Shown in pieces: positions 33,201-41,868 of a stretch of DNA of 54,703 nt. The DNA comes from Aliivibrio sp. S4MY1 (GTDB taxonomy: Bacteria > Pseudomonadota > Gammaproteobacteria > Enterobacterales > Vibrionaceae). The DNA lies in the NCBI RefSeq assembly GCF_028765545.1, contig NZ_JARACP010000021.1, positions 1 to 54,703 of the forward strand, given 5' to 3'. Made by a program: the position numbers and the translations under genes. Positions within the stretch are counted from its first letter, which is position 1. Each line of letters starts with the position of its first letter. Below the pieces are notes generated by a model that was given only the letters and a program-made list of their open reading frames with translations, did no database searches and was not told the DNA's origin.

Positions 33201-34547
33201 TGCTTCATCAGGAACGACGGGTTTTTCTGCAGGCACAAAATAATCCACATTTGCTAATTGTTTATTGTTGTATAAACGGACTAAATTATTCCAGTAGTAT
33301 GATGATCCAGTACGAGCTACGCCCGAGTATTGGTTTACATGCGCTTTAATAATTTCACCGGTTCTTGGGTTAGCAATGGATGGACCATAACCTAATAAGC
33401 CATTATCAAGAGGCTCATCAACAAGGTTGATCACGTTATAACGCAAATCTCCTGCATGAATACCCATACCTTCTGTTTTATTAACAATCTTAATGTGTGG
33501 CTTTCCACTGTTAGGCTCAAGCACATTCAGTGTTAAGTTCATTTTATTGATAGTTTCAATGGTAGCATCAAGGTAAATCTTGTTTTTATCTTCAAAGAAA
33601 TTGTCAGAAAGGTAATAGTCGATGCTGCTTTTTGATGGATTAAAGCGATTTAGATAGGTTATATCGTTGTATTTATTAGTAATAGGGTCGAGTTTTAATG
33701 TTGTTGTTGTAAAGAAACCAAAGTCATCATCATCTCCACCAGGGTAAACAATAGGGGTGTAATCTTCAGACGCTAAGTGACTTTCATGAACAAGAGAGTA
33801 ATAGAAGCGAGATTTGAATGAGCCTTTTGCCATCTCTTCTTCCATTGCTGACCAATCCATATAGCGAGATAGTTTGTCAAAATTGATCTTAAATGTTTGC
33901 TCAAGCTCGAAGTTTAATACCCCTTTCTTTGGATCAAACTCCCACGAGATCACTTCTGGTGAACCTTGAGGTGCTAAGCCGTCTTTGGTTCCATATAACT
34001 CGTCCCAGTTTAAGTCACTAACTAGTGTCGATTCTGGGCTTGGCGTAAAGTGAGTATTGTTTCTAAAGGTGGTGTTGCCAAGGTTTGGATCTGAATCCTT
34101 CTCTTCCGTGTTAGTACAATCACCGTAGCTGTCTTCTCGACATTGATACTTTGCATAGCTACCAGGGATGGTCATAACGTGAGGGAAGTTAACTTGGTCG
34201 TCTGAACCAATGTTATTTTGATCTTGTGGTAAACAGTAGCCATTCTTATCTTTAGGTAATAAAAGATCTGGGTTGTTATTGTCGTACCCACGAACTTCTA
34301 AACCTTCGTCAGAAAAACAAAGCTCTACATAACGGCCCATACCTTGTAAAAAAGGAAATTGAGTTACGGCAAAGCGAGGTGCAGCACCCGTAGTTGGCGC
34401 ATAAAACCAGCGTCCATCAAGACGAAGATCTTGAACCTGAACTTCTGTAACATCTTTTTCTAATGCATCATATTCTTGCTCTTCTGGAGCACACCCAGTC
34501 AGAGTTGCGGTAATGGCCGCGGCTAATGAAAGTTTTCTAAATATCAT
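30201..34547 (-). CDS. Large lipoprotein zinc metalloprotease
   Basis: About 1448 residues. ATG at 34547 (MIFRKLSLAAAITATLTGC) is preferred over a GTG nine bases upstream, because AGGA is then ten bases away. The sequence TLTGC is a lipobox, so the protein is exported and lipid-anchored. HEIGHNLGLRH at about residues 602-612 is the HExxHxxGxxH zinc site of metzincin-like enzymes, and SSTMDYAPSMFDE about 45 residues later gives the Met-turn. This arrangement is typical of the large DUF5117/DUF4953-like zinc-dependent metalloproteases of marine bacteria. Many cysteines suggest disulfides. The outer-membrane barrel gene follows upstream at 34581, and the two are probably one operon. Substrate unknown. 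Confidence 0.8.
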   Translation of the reverse strand: MIFRKLSLAAAITATLTGCAPEEQEYDALEKDVTEVQVQDLRLDGRWFYAPTTGAAPRFAVTQFPFLQGMGRYVELCFSDEGLEVRGYDNNNPDLLLPKDKNGYCLPQDQNNIGSDDQVNFPHVMTIPGSYAKYQCREDSYGDCTNTEEKDSDPNLGNTTFRNNTHFTPSPESTLVSDLNWDELYGTKDGLAPQGSPEVISWEFDPKKGVLNFELEQTFKINFDKLSRYMDWSAMEEEMAKGSFKSRFYYSLVHESHLASEDYTPIVYPGGDDDDFGFFTTTTLKLDPITNKYNDITYLNRFNPSKSSIDYYLSDNFFEDKNKIYLDATIETINKMNLTLNVLEPNSGKPHIKIVNKTEGMGIHAGDLRYNVINLVDEPLDNGLLGYGPSIANPRTGEIIKAHVNQYSGVARTGSSYYWNNLVRLYNNKQLANVDYFVPAEKPVVPDEAPEEEADVENQQVKQAMNNQVVRQLEANRIVNEDPYGSQLAQYIEPIQDNYSLPPIQLNHLNPVHDHSSFEDVAKADMQRLQLWSENSVYPVEAMWISATQKTMLENLNLSDTYFTEIYDGDHLQAKVLKKWKQLSPDLQRKAADMLTITTYTNTLVHEIGHNLGLRHNFKGSNDSKNYLSPEQAEALGINGIPAYSSTMDYAPSMFDEIPTWGLYDVAAFKFAYGRKVDVIDFSPSPQVDKPEDLIEQAPEFIAPDDRELTEEEQAQLSAWENTQEILAQYETWDNYLAIHNAQTMQYRSYQNFTSSGVISHLNVSNPYITCTEVKQLGDINSDGSDMSKYTCDLTKFDQLALQEHQADAVKYGVMHYFKQVEDQNVNSKFERVDFDFCTDGNVSLNSDCNRFDEGTNLEEIVLYKWQRYLDNYENTNAGILSDSGLTTNNYIRYIQSRFSFMNEIREVIEDTELQDNFFSKLGYTRPTDKPLDFFGFISESDCRIGKTNDLWYCEYGNATKQAASFFLSVLKTPEHQCIIETKESTDPEAAVIESQLVSFGDYLSLKLRRHIPEDYDISSASCFDDVIQEAIAIVNNDRDTGNFTQATLETKGGKFLNSVSSFSPDNNYSNSVSTLGIWPDKALSSYFLARRYTLRYTDEPSFAALMDWPGVKQEFDNIMEHLVAGTPLASPVEMINSKGETIIPEIPVNLHFTDKLEALPPMPCGITDFLNISCSARADIPTMLIAMAANNIQSTDYDVRERSLNQFNSWVKETDNYYLPDENITFVLNNKKYAATQENTLAWKYAHQLDTLSPSELTTTFAAYTRAELQTVLNSWDKFLNMTPVYQTVIAFKNHELIRSMSNEVKPVVDQLHGWGFETLTNDALNYGINTVLGILIENGALTQLDNGDFKEEATGKEYPINDIIDITVYLQLIYHRDLDNFDLIQTVAQNYQEQIESAIEPREVTLWEQDPLLIKAYLDNDFRVIDSNYQKIKETLNRLPTVVIRY

Positions 34548-34580
34548 AATGTTCACATCCTGTTATTATTTTTTTCTTCC

Positions 34581-35453
34581 TTAAAAGGAGTAAGTCAGTC
34601 CTAAAGAGTAGGTTGCTTTTGCTTCATCAAAAATATCAAAGCTGCCTAGTGTTCCTTGTGCAGCATCGGTATATACGCCAGAGGAGGCCAGTGTTAGAGA
34701 TAGAGATAAATCATCACGTAAGTTATAACCTGTAGTTAGGCTGCCTCCGTAACTGTAGCCATCCGCCCAGCGCCCGTTGTAGTTAATTGAGGTGCCGCCC
34801 AATGCAGATGCAGAGAAGAAAGCATCTCCATAGGTGTAATTTGCGGCAAGTAATAGGCCTAAAGCCCATGAAATATTGACATTTCCACTGGGTGACGTTG
34901 TGTATTGATGAAAATTTTTCCGTATTCTTGGCGCTACGGTTATGCCGACATCAGCAAGTTTGAATGAAATCGGTGTTTGAACCCGAAAAGCCGTATTTAA
35001 AAAGTTATCTTGTGAAGATTGAGACGTTGGTATCGAGAACTGGCCACTAATTGAAACATTACCACTTTCTCCAAAAGTCAGTATTGATGACTTGGATAAG
35101 CCGACGACAGTATCTGTTGAGTAAAAACCTTCTGCGCCTTGAAGAGTTCGATAACCACCACTGCTGGTATAAAGTGAGTAACTTTTCCAAAAACCAAAAT
35201 ATAACGAGCCGTGAAATGATAAAGCTCTGCTTGAGCGGTAATCAGAGGCTTGAAAGAAATTGCTGTCATAACCTAAAGAGAGTGATCCTCCCCATGCAGT
35301 TGCTGAGTTGTCCGTAATAGTCTCTTCTGATGTTATAATTTCATTTTCAGATGTAGAGTCTTTTGCTTCTTCTGCAAACGTTGGTTGAGCTAGTATAAGA
35401 GTACAACCTATGAAGCGAGATAGCATTGACATCCTTGTACGATTTGTCCGCAT
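34581..35453 (-). CDS. Outer membrane beta-barrel protein
   Basis: A 290-residue protein with a signal peptide (LSRFIGCTLILAQPTFAEE) and an acidic linker (residues 30-50). It continues with alternating polar and hydrophobic strands rich in Gly, Ser, Tyr and Phe (for example SFHGSLYFGFWKSYSLYTSSGGY, ITVAPRIRKNFHQ, YGDAFFSASALGGTS), ending in YSLGLTYSF with a terminal Phe, the beta-barrel assembly signal. GGAAG lies six bases before the ATG at 35453. It is separated by 33 bases from the metalloprotease start and is probably cotranscribed with it, perhaps as its membrane partner. The divergent regulator begins 250 bases away. No specific porin family is recognised. Confidence 0.7.
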   Translation of the reverse strand: MRTNRTRMSMLSRFIGCTLILAQPTFAEEAKDSTSENEIITSEETITDNSATAWGGSLSLGYDSNFFQASDYRSSRALSFHGSLYFGFWKSYSLYTSSGGYRTLQGAEGFYSTDTVVGLSKSSILTFGESGNVSISGQFSIPTSQSSQDNFLNTAFRVQTPISFKLADVGITVAPRIRKNFHQYTTSPSGNVNISWALGLLLAANYTYGDAFFSASALGGTSINYNGRWADGYSYGGSLTTGYNLRDDLSLSLTLASSGVYTDAAQGTLGSFDIFDEAKATYSLGLTYSF

Positions 35454-35514
35454 AAATGACTTCCGTGTATAAAAAATGCTTATCTAAGCAGGAACTGACA
35501 TTATTATAATTAGT

Positions 35515-35532
35515 CCGTCATAAACTTGACGG
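35515..35532. promoter_or_regulatory. Inverted repeat between the beta-barrel gene and its divergent regulator
   Basis: CCGTCA (35515-35520) and TGACGG (35527-35532) form a perfect 6-bp dyad around a 6-base spacer. It lies 60 bases upstream of the beta-barrel start codon and could be the operator of the adjacent helix-turn-helix regulator. Confidence 0.5.
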
Positions 35533-35705
35533 TGCAACATATTTGTAACCTTTTACCAGTAGAAACCGCAATATTTAATAGTTATATAAGACTTATGGTT
35601 TAGTTTTTGAGTTTGGTAAGGTCAAAAAATGAAACTGAACTGGTATTTTTAAACAATATAAAGTAACGTTAATTTTAATAGTTAAATAACATTAAGGAAG
35701 TAGTT

Positions 35706-36488
35706 ATGGGGTTTTGTGCAAGCTTATTACTTAATGCATTACGGGTTAAGTTAAAAGAAAATGATCTTACTTATAATGAACTGTCATTAAAGGTTAATGT
35801 GCCGATTTCAACATTAAAACGTCATTTTCATAGTAACTCTATTGGTATTGATAAATTGATGGAATATGCAACCGTATTAAATACTAATATTGAAGAGTTA
35901 TCTCAAATAGCTCGAGATATCCATAACCGAGAAGAAGGGACGAGAACCGAAGTCTTAGATGAAGTATTCTTTAATCACCCATATATTTACGACTTCTTTT
36001 ATGAAATTCATGTTAAAGGGCGTCCGGTTGATGATGTTGCAAAAGAAAATGGTTTAACAGAGCAAAGTGTTTATATCTATTTAAGATCATTAGAAATTAT
36101 GGGTTTAATAGAGCTTCGTTCTGACGGGGATCCGGCCTTTCTTACGCCACCATATTACACTTTTTTTGAAGGTTCTAAGCTTGATAAACTGTTCACTGAA
36201 AAACTAAGATTAGAAGTGTTGTCAAAAGAATCAAGGCCTGAAGTTGGGATGTCTCGTGTTTGTTTAACGCAAGAGCAGATAGATCAAATATCTGAAATGG
36301 TTTACGAAAAAATACAACACTTTCATTTTCAAAATAAAGAATCAAAAGACAGTGAAATGATAAGGAGAAATATATTACTAAGTGTAACAGAAGGTAATTA
36401 TATTTATCTTTCTAATGGGCTAGTTAATATAGATTCTGGACTATTAAAAGAATTGTATGAAACTATAAATGATAGTAGTGAAAAATAA
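35706..36488 (+). CDS. Helix-turn-helix regulator of the XRE/TIGR02147 kind
   Basis: A 260-residue regulator. Residues 8-58 hold a helix-turn-helix (LRVKLKENDLTYNELSLKVNVPISTLKRHF), an XRE-like unit with a strong second helix. Residues 85-160 form a second winged-helix-like part (IHVKGRPVDDVAKENGLTEQSVYIYLRSLEIMGLIELR). The C-terminal part is helical and acidic. AAGGAAG stands seven bases before the ATG. It diverges from the outer membrane barrel gene with a dyad between them, which points to control of the metalloprotease operon. A terminator shared with transketolase follows. Confidence 0.65.
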   Translation: MGFCASLLLNALRVKLKENDLTYNELSLKVNVPISTLKRHFHSNSIGIDKLMEYATVLNTNIEELSQIARDIHNREEGTRTEVLDEVFFNHPYIYDFFYEIHVKGRPVDDVAKENGLTEQSVYIYLRSLEIMGLIELRSDGDPAFLTPPYYTFFEGSKLDKLFTEKLRLEVLSKESRPEVGMSRVCLTQEQIDQISEMVYEKIQHFHFQNKESKDSEMIRRNILLSVTEGNYIYLSNGLVNIDSGLLKELYETINDSSEK

Positions 36489-36556
36489 TTAAAAATATTC
36501 GACGAACATCACTATTTAATGAAAGTTAAAAAAATAATTAATAAAAGAGTTCATAT

Positions 36557-36597
36557 AAAAAGCCTCATTTTCTTTCATAGAAATATGAGGCTTTTTT
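36557..36597. terminator. Bidirectional terminator between the regulator and transketolase
   Basis: AAAAGCCTCAT (36558-36568) pairs with ATGAGGCTTTT (36585-36595) around a 16-base loop, with A and T runs outside. It serves the regulator on the plus strand and transketolase on the minus strand. Confidence 0.85.
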
Positions 36598-36629
36598 CTT
36601 CAGGCTGTTATCAACCTAAATATTACTGA

Positions 36630-38636
36630 TTAAGCTAACAACTCTTTTGCTGTTTTCACTGCATTTTCAGTAGTGAAACCAAACATTTCAAATAATTGTT
36701 CAGCAGGTGCTGATTCGCCAAACGTTGTCATACCGATGATCTTGCCGTTTAAACCAACGTATTTGAACCAGAAGTCAGCAATACCCGCTTCAATAGCAAC
36801 ACGTTTTGTTACTGCTGATGGAAGTACTGATTCACGGTAATCTTCATCTTGCTTATCAAATGCATCTGTTGCTGGCATTGATACAACACGTACCGCTTTG
36901 CCTTCCGCTGTTAGCTGAGCTGCTGCTTCAACCGCAAGCTGGACTTCAGAGCCTGTAGCGATAAAGATTAGCTCAGGTTGGCCTTCACAATCTTTAAGAA
37001 TGTAGCCACCTTTAGCGATGTTAGCCACTTGCTCTGCATCACGATTTTGTTGTGCAAGATTTTGACGAGAGAAGATAAGTGCAGATGGACCATCACGACG
37101 TTCAATCGCTAGTTTCCAAGCTACTGCAGATTCAACTTGGTCACATGGACGCCATGTGCTCATGTTTGGAGTCAGACGTAGAGAAGCGATTTGCTCAACC
37201 GGTTGGTGAGTAGGACCATCTTCGCCAAGACCGATAGAATCGTGTGTGTATACTTGGATATTTTGCACTTTCATCAGTGCAGCCATACGCATTGCGTTAC
37301 GAGCGTATTCCATGAACATTAGGAACGTTGCGCCGTATGGTACGAAACCACCGTGCAGAGCAATACCGTTCATGATAGCCGTCATACCAAACTCACGCAC
37401 ACCGTAGTGAATGTAGTTACCAGAGAAATCTTCAGCAGTTAGTGACTTAGAACCAGACCACATAGTTAGGTTAGATGGTGCAAGGTCAGCAGAGCCACCC
37501 ATGAATTCAGGTAACATAGCACCAAACGCTTCTAGTGCATTTTGAGACGCTTTACGTGATGCGATGTTTGCAGGATTAGCTTGAAGATCAGCAATGATTG
37601 CCGATGCTTTCTCTTCCCACTCAGCAGGTAAATCACCGTTTACGCGGCGAGTAAACTCGGCTGCAAGCTCTGGGTATGCTGCTTCATAAGCTGCAAATTT
37701 CTCGTTCCACGACGCTTCCTTAGCTGCGCCTGCTTCTTTCGCGTCCCATTCTGCGTAAACTTCTTGCGGAATTTCAAATGCGCCGTGCTCCCAACCTAAT
37801 TGTGCTTTCGCTGCTTTAATTTCTTCAGCGCCTAGTGGAGCACCGTGACAGTCGTGTGTACCTTGCTTGTTTGGAGAACCAAAACCGATGATAGTTTTAG
37901 TGCAAATCAGAGTAGGGCGAGGATCAGCTTTAGCAGCTACGATTGCTGCGTTGATTGCGTCAGCATCGTGACCATCGACAGCAGGAATTACATGCCAACC
38001 ATACGCTTCAAAACGTTTAGGTGTGTCGTCAGAGAACCAACCTTCAACTTCACCATCGATAGAGATACCGTTGTCATCCCAGAAAGCAACCAGCTTACCA
38101 AGACCTAATGTACCCGCTAGAGAACACGCTTCGTGAGAGATACCTTCCATCAGACAGCCATCACCCATGAATGCATAAGTGAAGTGGTCAACGATATCGT
38201 GGCCTTCTTTATTGAATTGTGCTGCTAATGCTTTTTCAGCCATTGCCATGCCAACCGCATTGGTGATGCCTTGGCCTAGAGGACCTGTTGTTGTTTCTAT
38301 TCCTGGTGCATAGCCATACTCAGGGTGCCCTGGTGTTTTTGAATGCAGTTGACGGAAGTTTCTAAGCTCTTCAATTGGTAGCTCATAACCTGCTAGGTGA
38401 AGCAGAGAATAAATTAGCATAGAGCCATGGCCGTTAGAAAGAATAAAACGGTCGCGATCAGCCCATTCAGGGTTTGCAGGGTTATGGTTTAGGTGTGAGC
38501 GCCAAAGAACTTCAGCGATGTCAGCCATGCCCATTGGTGCGCCAGGGTGACCAGAGTTTGCTTGTTGTACGCCGTCCATGCTTAGAGCACGAATAGCATT
38601 AGCTAAATACTTATTTGTTAGAGAAGGTCGGTTCAT
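36630..38636 (-). CDS. tkt: Transketolase
   Basis: A 668-residue enzyme of the pentose phosphate pathway that moves two-carbon units between ketoses and aldoses with thiamine diphosphate. ATG at 38636 ([19 protein letters not shown]) is chosen; the frame extends to 38681 but the family begins here. The diphosphate-binding [20 protein letters not shown] (about residues 155-174) includes the GDG motif, and [19 protein letters not shown] (about 468) is the second catalytic region. Length is the usual 660-670. It follows transaldolase on the same strand across a palindromic repeat, so the pair forms a pathway cluster. The gene appears intact. Confidence 0.95.
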   Translation of the reverse strand: MNRPSLTNKYLANAIRALSMDGVQQANSGHPGAPMGMADIAEVLWRSHLNHNPANPEWADRDRFILSNGHGSMLIYSLLHLAGYELPIEELRNFRQLHSKTPGHPEYGYAPGIETTTGPLGQGITNAVGMAMAEKALAAQFNKEGHDIVDHFTYAFMGDGCLMEGISHEACSLAGTLGLGKLVAFWDDNGISIDGEVEGWFSDDTPKRFEAYGWHVIPAVDGHDADAINAAIVAAKADPRPTLICTKTIIGFGSPNKQGTHDCHGAPLGAEEIKAAKAQLGWEHGAFEIPQEVYAEWDAKEAGAAKEASWNEKFAAYEAAYPELAAEFTRRVNGDLPAEWEEKASAIIADLQANPANIASRKASQNALEAFGAMLPEFMGGSADLAPSNLTMWSGSKSLTAEDFSGNYIHYGVREFGMTAIMNGIALHGGFVPYGATFLMFMEYARNAMRMAALMKVQNIQVYTHDSIGLGEDGPTHQPVEQIASLRLTPNMSTWRPCDQVESAVAWKLAIERRDGPSALIFSRQNLAQQNRDAEQVANIAKGGYILKDCEGQPELIFIATGSEVQLAVEAAAQLTAEGKAVRVVSMPATDAFDKQDEDYRESVLPSAVTKRVAIEAGIADFWFKYVGLNGKIIGMTTFGESAPAEQLFEMFGFTTENAVKTAKELLA

Positions 38637-38703
38637 AATGATTAACTCGAATATTTTAAAATGAAGGATTGAGAGGTTCAACCCGATTTGAATAGGGTGA
38701 TGA

Positions 38704-38840
38704 GCTAGAAACTATAGAGCTTCGCTTTTAGAAACTAATAAGAGCATGGAATACGCACGTTGAGAGTGTTACTTATAACGTGATTGCTTTTGCTCTTATA
38801 GTAGCGAAGCGTTCTAGTTTCTAGTTTCTAGTTTCTAGTT
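38704..38840. repeat. Large palindromic intergenic repeat with CTAGTTT tandem copies
   Basis: The left arm (38704-38746, built on TAGAAACTA, CTTCGCTTTTAGAAACTA and AATAAGAGCA) and the right arm (38791-38839, TGCTCTTATA, GTAGCGAAGCG and CTAGTTT copies) are imperfect inverted repeats of about 40 bases. The 44 bases between also contain ACGTT/AACGT. CTAGTTT is tandemly repeated about four times at 38814-38840, next to the transaldolase stop. Such CTAGAAACTAG palindromes are a repeat family of Aliivibrio intergenic spaces. The hairpin may separate transaldolase from transketolase expression. Confidence 0.75.
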
Positions 38841-39791
38841 TTATAGCTTAGCAGCGATCATGTCTTCTAGCTTACCTTGGTCAACCGCAAAGTTACGGAT
38901 GCCTTCAGCCAGTTTCTCAACAGCCATTGCGTCTTGGTTGTGATCCCATAAGAATTCAGCGTGAGTCATTGCTGCTGGGCGTTCTTTGTTGCCGTTAGTA
39001 TCAATCAGTTTCTCAACCACTTCGCCAGTTGCTTCTTCAAGCTGTTGAAGTAAGTCAGGGCTGATAGTTAGACGGTCACAACCCGCAAGCTCAAGGATCT
39101 CACCAATGTTACGGAAGCTTGCGCCCATTACTACTGTGTTGTAGCCGTGTTCTTTGTAGTAGTTGTAGATACCAGCAACAGAGATAACGCCTGGATCTTC
39201 AGATGCTTCGAAATCACGGCCTTCTTTTGCTTTGTACCAGTCCATGATGCGACCAACAAAAGGAGAGATTAAGAACACGCCAGCTTCAGCACATGCGCGC
39301 GCTTGAGCGAAAGAGAAAAGAAGCGTTAGGTTACAGTTGATGCCTTCTTTTTCTAGAACTTCAGCCGCACGGATACCTTCCCACGTTGAAGCCAGTTTAA
39401 TAAGAATGCGATCGTTAGTGATGCCTGCATCGTTGTACATTTTGATCAGTTGGCGCGCTTTTGCAATGCTGCCTTCAGTGTCGTAAGAAAGACAAGCGTC
39501 TACTTCAGTAGAGATACGACCTGGAACTACTTTTAGGATTTCTTTACCGATGCTAACCGCAAGCATGTCACATGTATCTTGTACCTGTTGTGCTTTATCG
39601 TTGCTTTGTGCTTTTGCATAAGCGATTGAAGCGTCAATCAGCGGAGCATATTCTGCGATTTGAGCTGCTTTTAAAATTAGAGAAGGGTTAGTGGTTGCAT
39701 CTTCTGGCGTGTATTTTGCGATTGCTTCAATATCACCGGTGTCTGCTACTACTGTTGTTAGTTTACGAAGTTGTTCTAATTTAGTTGTCAT
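38841..39791 (-). CDS. tal: Transaldolase
   Basis: A 316-residue class I transaldolase (sedoheptulose-7-phosphate to erythrose-4-phosphate transfer in the pentose phosphate pathway). It starts [20 protein letters not shown], with the early [14 protein letters not shown] segment. The Schiff-base lysine is in [17 protein letters not shown] (about residues 128-144), followed by [21 protein letters not shown] and [12 protein letters not shown]. Length matches E. coli TalB (317). It precedes transketolase on the same strand. The last residues border the CTAGTTT repeat tract. Intact. Confidence 0.95.
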   Translation of the reverse strand: MTTKLEQLRKLTTVVADTGDIEAIAKYTPEDATTNPSLILKAAQIAEYAPLIDASIAYAKAQSNDKAQQVQDTCDMLAVSIGKEILKVVPGRISTEVDACLSYDTEGSIAKARQLIKMYNDAGITNDRILIKLASTWEGIRAAEVLEKEGINCNLTLLFSFAQARACAEAGVFLISPFVGRIMDWYKAKEGRDFEASEDPGVISVAGIYNYYKEHGYNTVVMGASFRNIGEILELAGCDRLTISPDLLQQLEEATGEVVEKLIDTNGNKERPAAMTHAEFLWDHNQDAMAVEKLAEGIRNFAVDQGKLEDMIAAKL

Positions 39792-40118
39792 ACTACTTAC
39801 CCTTACTGATCACATGCTATTTAGCATCTTCTTTGAAAGTCCGTCTCGCTGCCATCATGCTAATTTTTATGAGCAAATGCGATGGTAGTGAACATTTGAT
39901 AGGTTGATAATTGTGTTTTCTGACTCAGATGTCAATGGTAAATGAAAGATAGTGCGAGAATACATAGATTATTATGTGAATATTTGAGGGAGATCGTTTG
40001 CGCAAAGAAGCAAAGCCTCAGGTAATAGATTAATTTGCACTATAAATAAAGAAGTGAGAGCAGATAAGGGGTACAGAAAGATTAAGGGTACATAAAGCGT
40101 CAGAATCAAAGGTGAAAA
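39792..40118. other. Intergenic region upstream of transaldolase
   Basis: The transaldolase promoter must lie here. I see A+T-rich sequence with GAATACATAG and TTATGTGAATATTTGAG stretches, but no strong promoter, operator or gene. Nothing else noted apart from the terminator at its left. Confidence 0.4.
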
Positions 40119-40150
40119 AAAGGCGGACAATTAAATGCTGTTCCGCCTTA
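40119..40150 (-). terminator. Terminator of the Bat operon
   Basis: AAGGCGGA (40120-40127) and TCCGCCTT (40142-40149) make a perfect 8-bp stem; on the minus strand a run of T follows. It lies 22 bases past the stop of the BatD-like gene. Confidence 0.85.
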
Positions 40151-40171
40151 AAATAAGGAAATTAAAATTCG

Positions 40172-41803
40172 TTATAATCTTTCAAGTTCAGATATTGGGT
40201 TTGATGACTGACTTGTCGATGATAATTTCTTTTCGATATCGCTAATTATTTGTTTTGTAGAGCTATTGCTCGTATTTCTTGCATATTGTTGTTGGCTTAA
40301 TTGTGTGATGAGTTCTTTAATAACAGCAACGTCAATCCCTTGTTTAGCCCACTGGTCATTGTGGTCTGCAAGGATCTGATGAGCAAGAATTGTATTATTT
40401 TGTTTTAAAGCAGAGATAAGTGCTTTACTGCCATTACCTATCACTATACTTTTTTGATTGGTAGATGTGTTTATTGCCTTTACTTTTGTTCGGCTTATTG
40501 CCCAACCAATTGCCGTTAATATCCATAAAAGAGCAAAAGCGAGTGTAGTATATGGCCAAAAACCATGATCAACTTCACGCTTTATTGTGGTTTCTGGTTG
40601 AGCATTTGTTTGGCTCTCGATCTTTTGCTCATTAACTTGAGTACTTGGTGTTACTGTTAACGTCAGTGAATCGAGTGTTGCTGTCTCAGATTTTCGTGTA
40701 GTGCTGTTCCACCACTGAATCGAAACTGCAGGTAATTTAACCGTGCCACCTGTATGAGGGATGATTACTTGCTTAATGGTCATCACACTATTGCCTTGGC
40801 TGTCTTTACCTATTAGGGGTTTCTCATCGTACATGCGAACCGATTTAGGATAATCAATATCAAGCTTTGGTAATTTCTCTGGTGGGACATCTTCCATCAT
40901 TAGGGTTATTTGACGAGTAATAGCAGTGCCTGCTTCTATTGTGGTATTTGATAATGGTTTACCATCAACTAACCATTGTTGCCCTAATTTTAAATCCGTA
41001 GTCGGTAACCAAGTGCCAGTGAAATCAGCAGGTTTTGCTAATACGGTTAATTGATACTGTTTAGGGGTAATGTTTAGTGGGATTAATTTGGTGCTACGAC
41101 CATAACGTTCGGTTTGAACTAATCCACCCGTAAAAGCTAAGCCATCAAAGCTTAATTGACCAGCTTGATTTGCACTAACACTAAACGCTTGTTCAACCAC
41201 GGTTGCTTGCAGGCCATCAATCACGGTTTGATATTGTTTGCTTTCACCAATAGGAGAGAACTCGATACCATTCCCTTGTGGAGTAATGATGTTAGGATCT
41301 TTTAAACGACGAATATCGGCAAAGATAGCAATCTTGGCATCAAATTGAGCAGTCTCACCTTCATACAATTCATCTTTTGTTAGCTCACCGCTTACTTTAA
41401 TTACGTCACTGCTCTTTGGAGCTGTGGCGTCTTTAGTTACACGAATCGTTATTGGATTAGTTTGCTCACCAGCGACATTCATACTCGGAATGGTTAACGA
41501 GCCCATTTTGGTTGGAATGATAGAAACAGTCCATTGACTGTACTTACTTGTATTACCATTATTATTCAAATAGGATTCTTTAAAACCAATTTGGCCACTG
41601 CGAAAATCTGGTGCAAGTTGGCTAGGGTCAAATGTACTTTGATCTACACTTTTATCAATAGACACCATTAATTGAATTACTTCGTTTTCAGTGATTTGAT
41701 TTTTACTCACCGTCGCAATGGCTTGAGCGTAACTTGCCGAAATACCACTAACGCATAAGGTCGTAAATAAGATCACTTTTTTGATTAGCGTTGTCTTTTT
41801 CAT
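40172..41803 (-). CDS. batD: BatD-like aerotolerance/envelope protein
   Basis: About 543 residues from the ATG at 41803 (MKKTTLIKKVILFTTLCVSGISASYA, a signal peptide); AAGG stands just before it. Longer starts at 41815, 41863 and 41875 are possible because the frame continues over the end of the BatB gene. The body is a set of beta-rich domains with the BatD pattern ITENEVIQLMVSID, ... SDVIKVSGELTKDELYEGETAQFD and ... SVRMYDEKPLIGKDSQGNSVM. It ends in a membrane segment (FWPYTTLAFALLWILTAIGWAI, about residue 425) and a cytoplasmic tail. It is the last gene of the MoxR-Bat operon, whose products handle envelope stress. The start is less sure than the gene. Confidence 0.75.
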   Translation of the reverse strand: MKKTTLIKKVILFTTLCVSGISASYAQAIATVSKNQITENEVIQLMVSIDKSVDQSTFDPSQLAPDFRSGQIGFKESYLNNNGNTSKYSQWTVSIIPTKMGSLTIPSMNVAGEQTNPITIRVTKDATAPKSSDVIKVSGELTKDELYEGETAQFDAKIAIFADIRRLKDPNIITPQGNGIEFSPIGESKQYQTVIDGLQATVVEQAFSVSANQAGQLSFDGLAFTGGLVQTERYGRSTKLIPLNITPKQYQLTVLAKPADFTGTWLPTTDLKLGQQWLVDGKPLSNTTIEAGTAITRQITLMMEDVPPEKLPKLDIDYPKSVRMYDEKPLIGKDSQGNSVMTIKQVIIPHTGGTVKLPAVSIQWWNSTTRKSETATLDSLTLTVTPSTQVNEQKIESQTNAQPETTIKREVDHGFWPYTTLAFALLWILTAIGWAISRTKVKAINTSTNQKSIVIGNGSKALISALKQNNTILAHQILADHNDQWAKQGIDVAVIKELITQLSQQQYARNTSNSSTKQIISDIEKKLSSTSQSSNPISELERL

Positions 41804-41868
41804 AGAAGCCTTCATTGTCGAACTCTTTACAGTAGAGTAGGGACTGATTTGTCTTATACTCATTTTTA

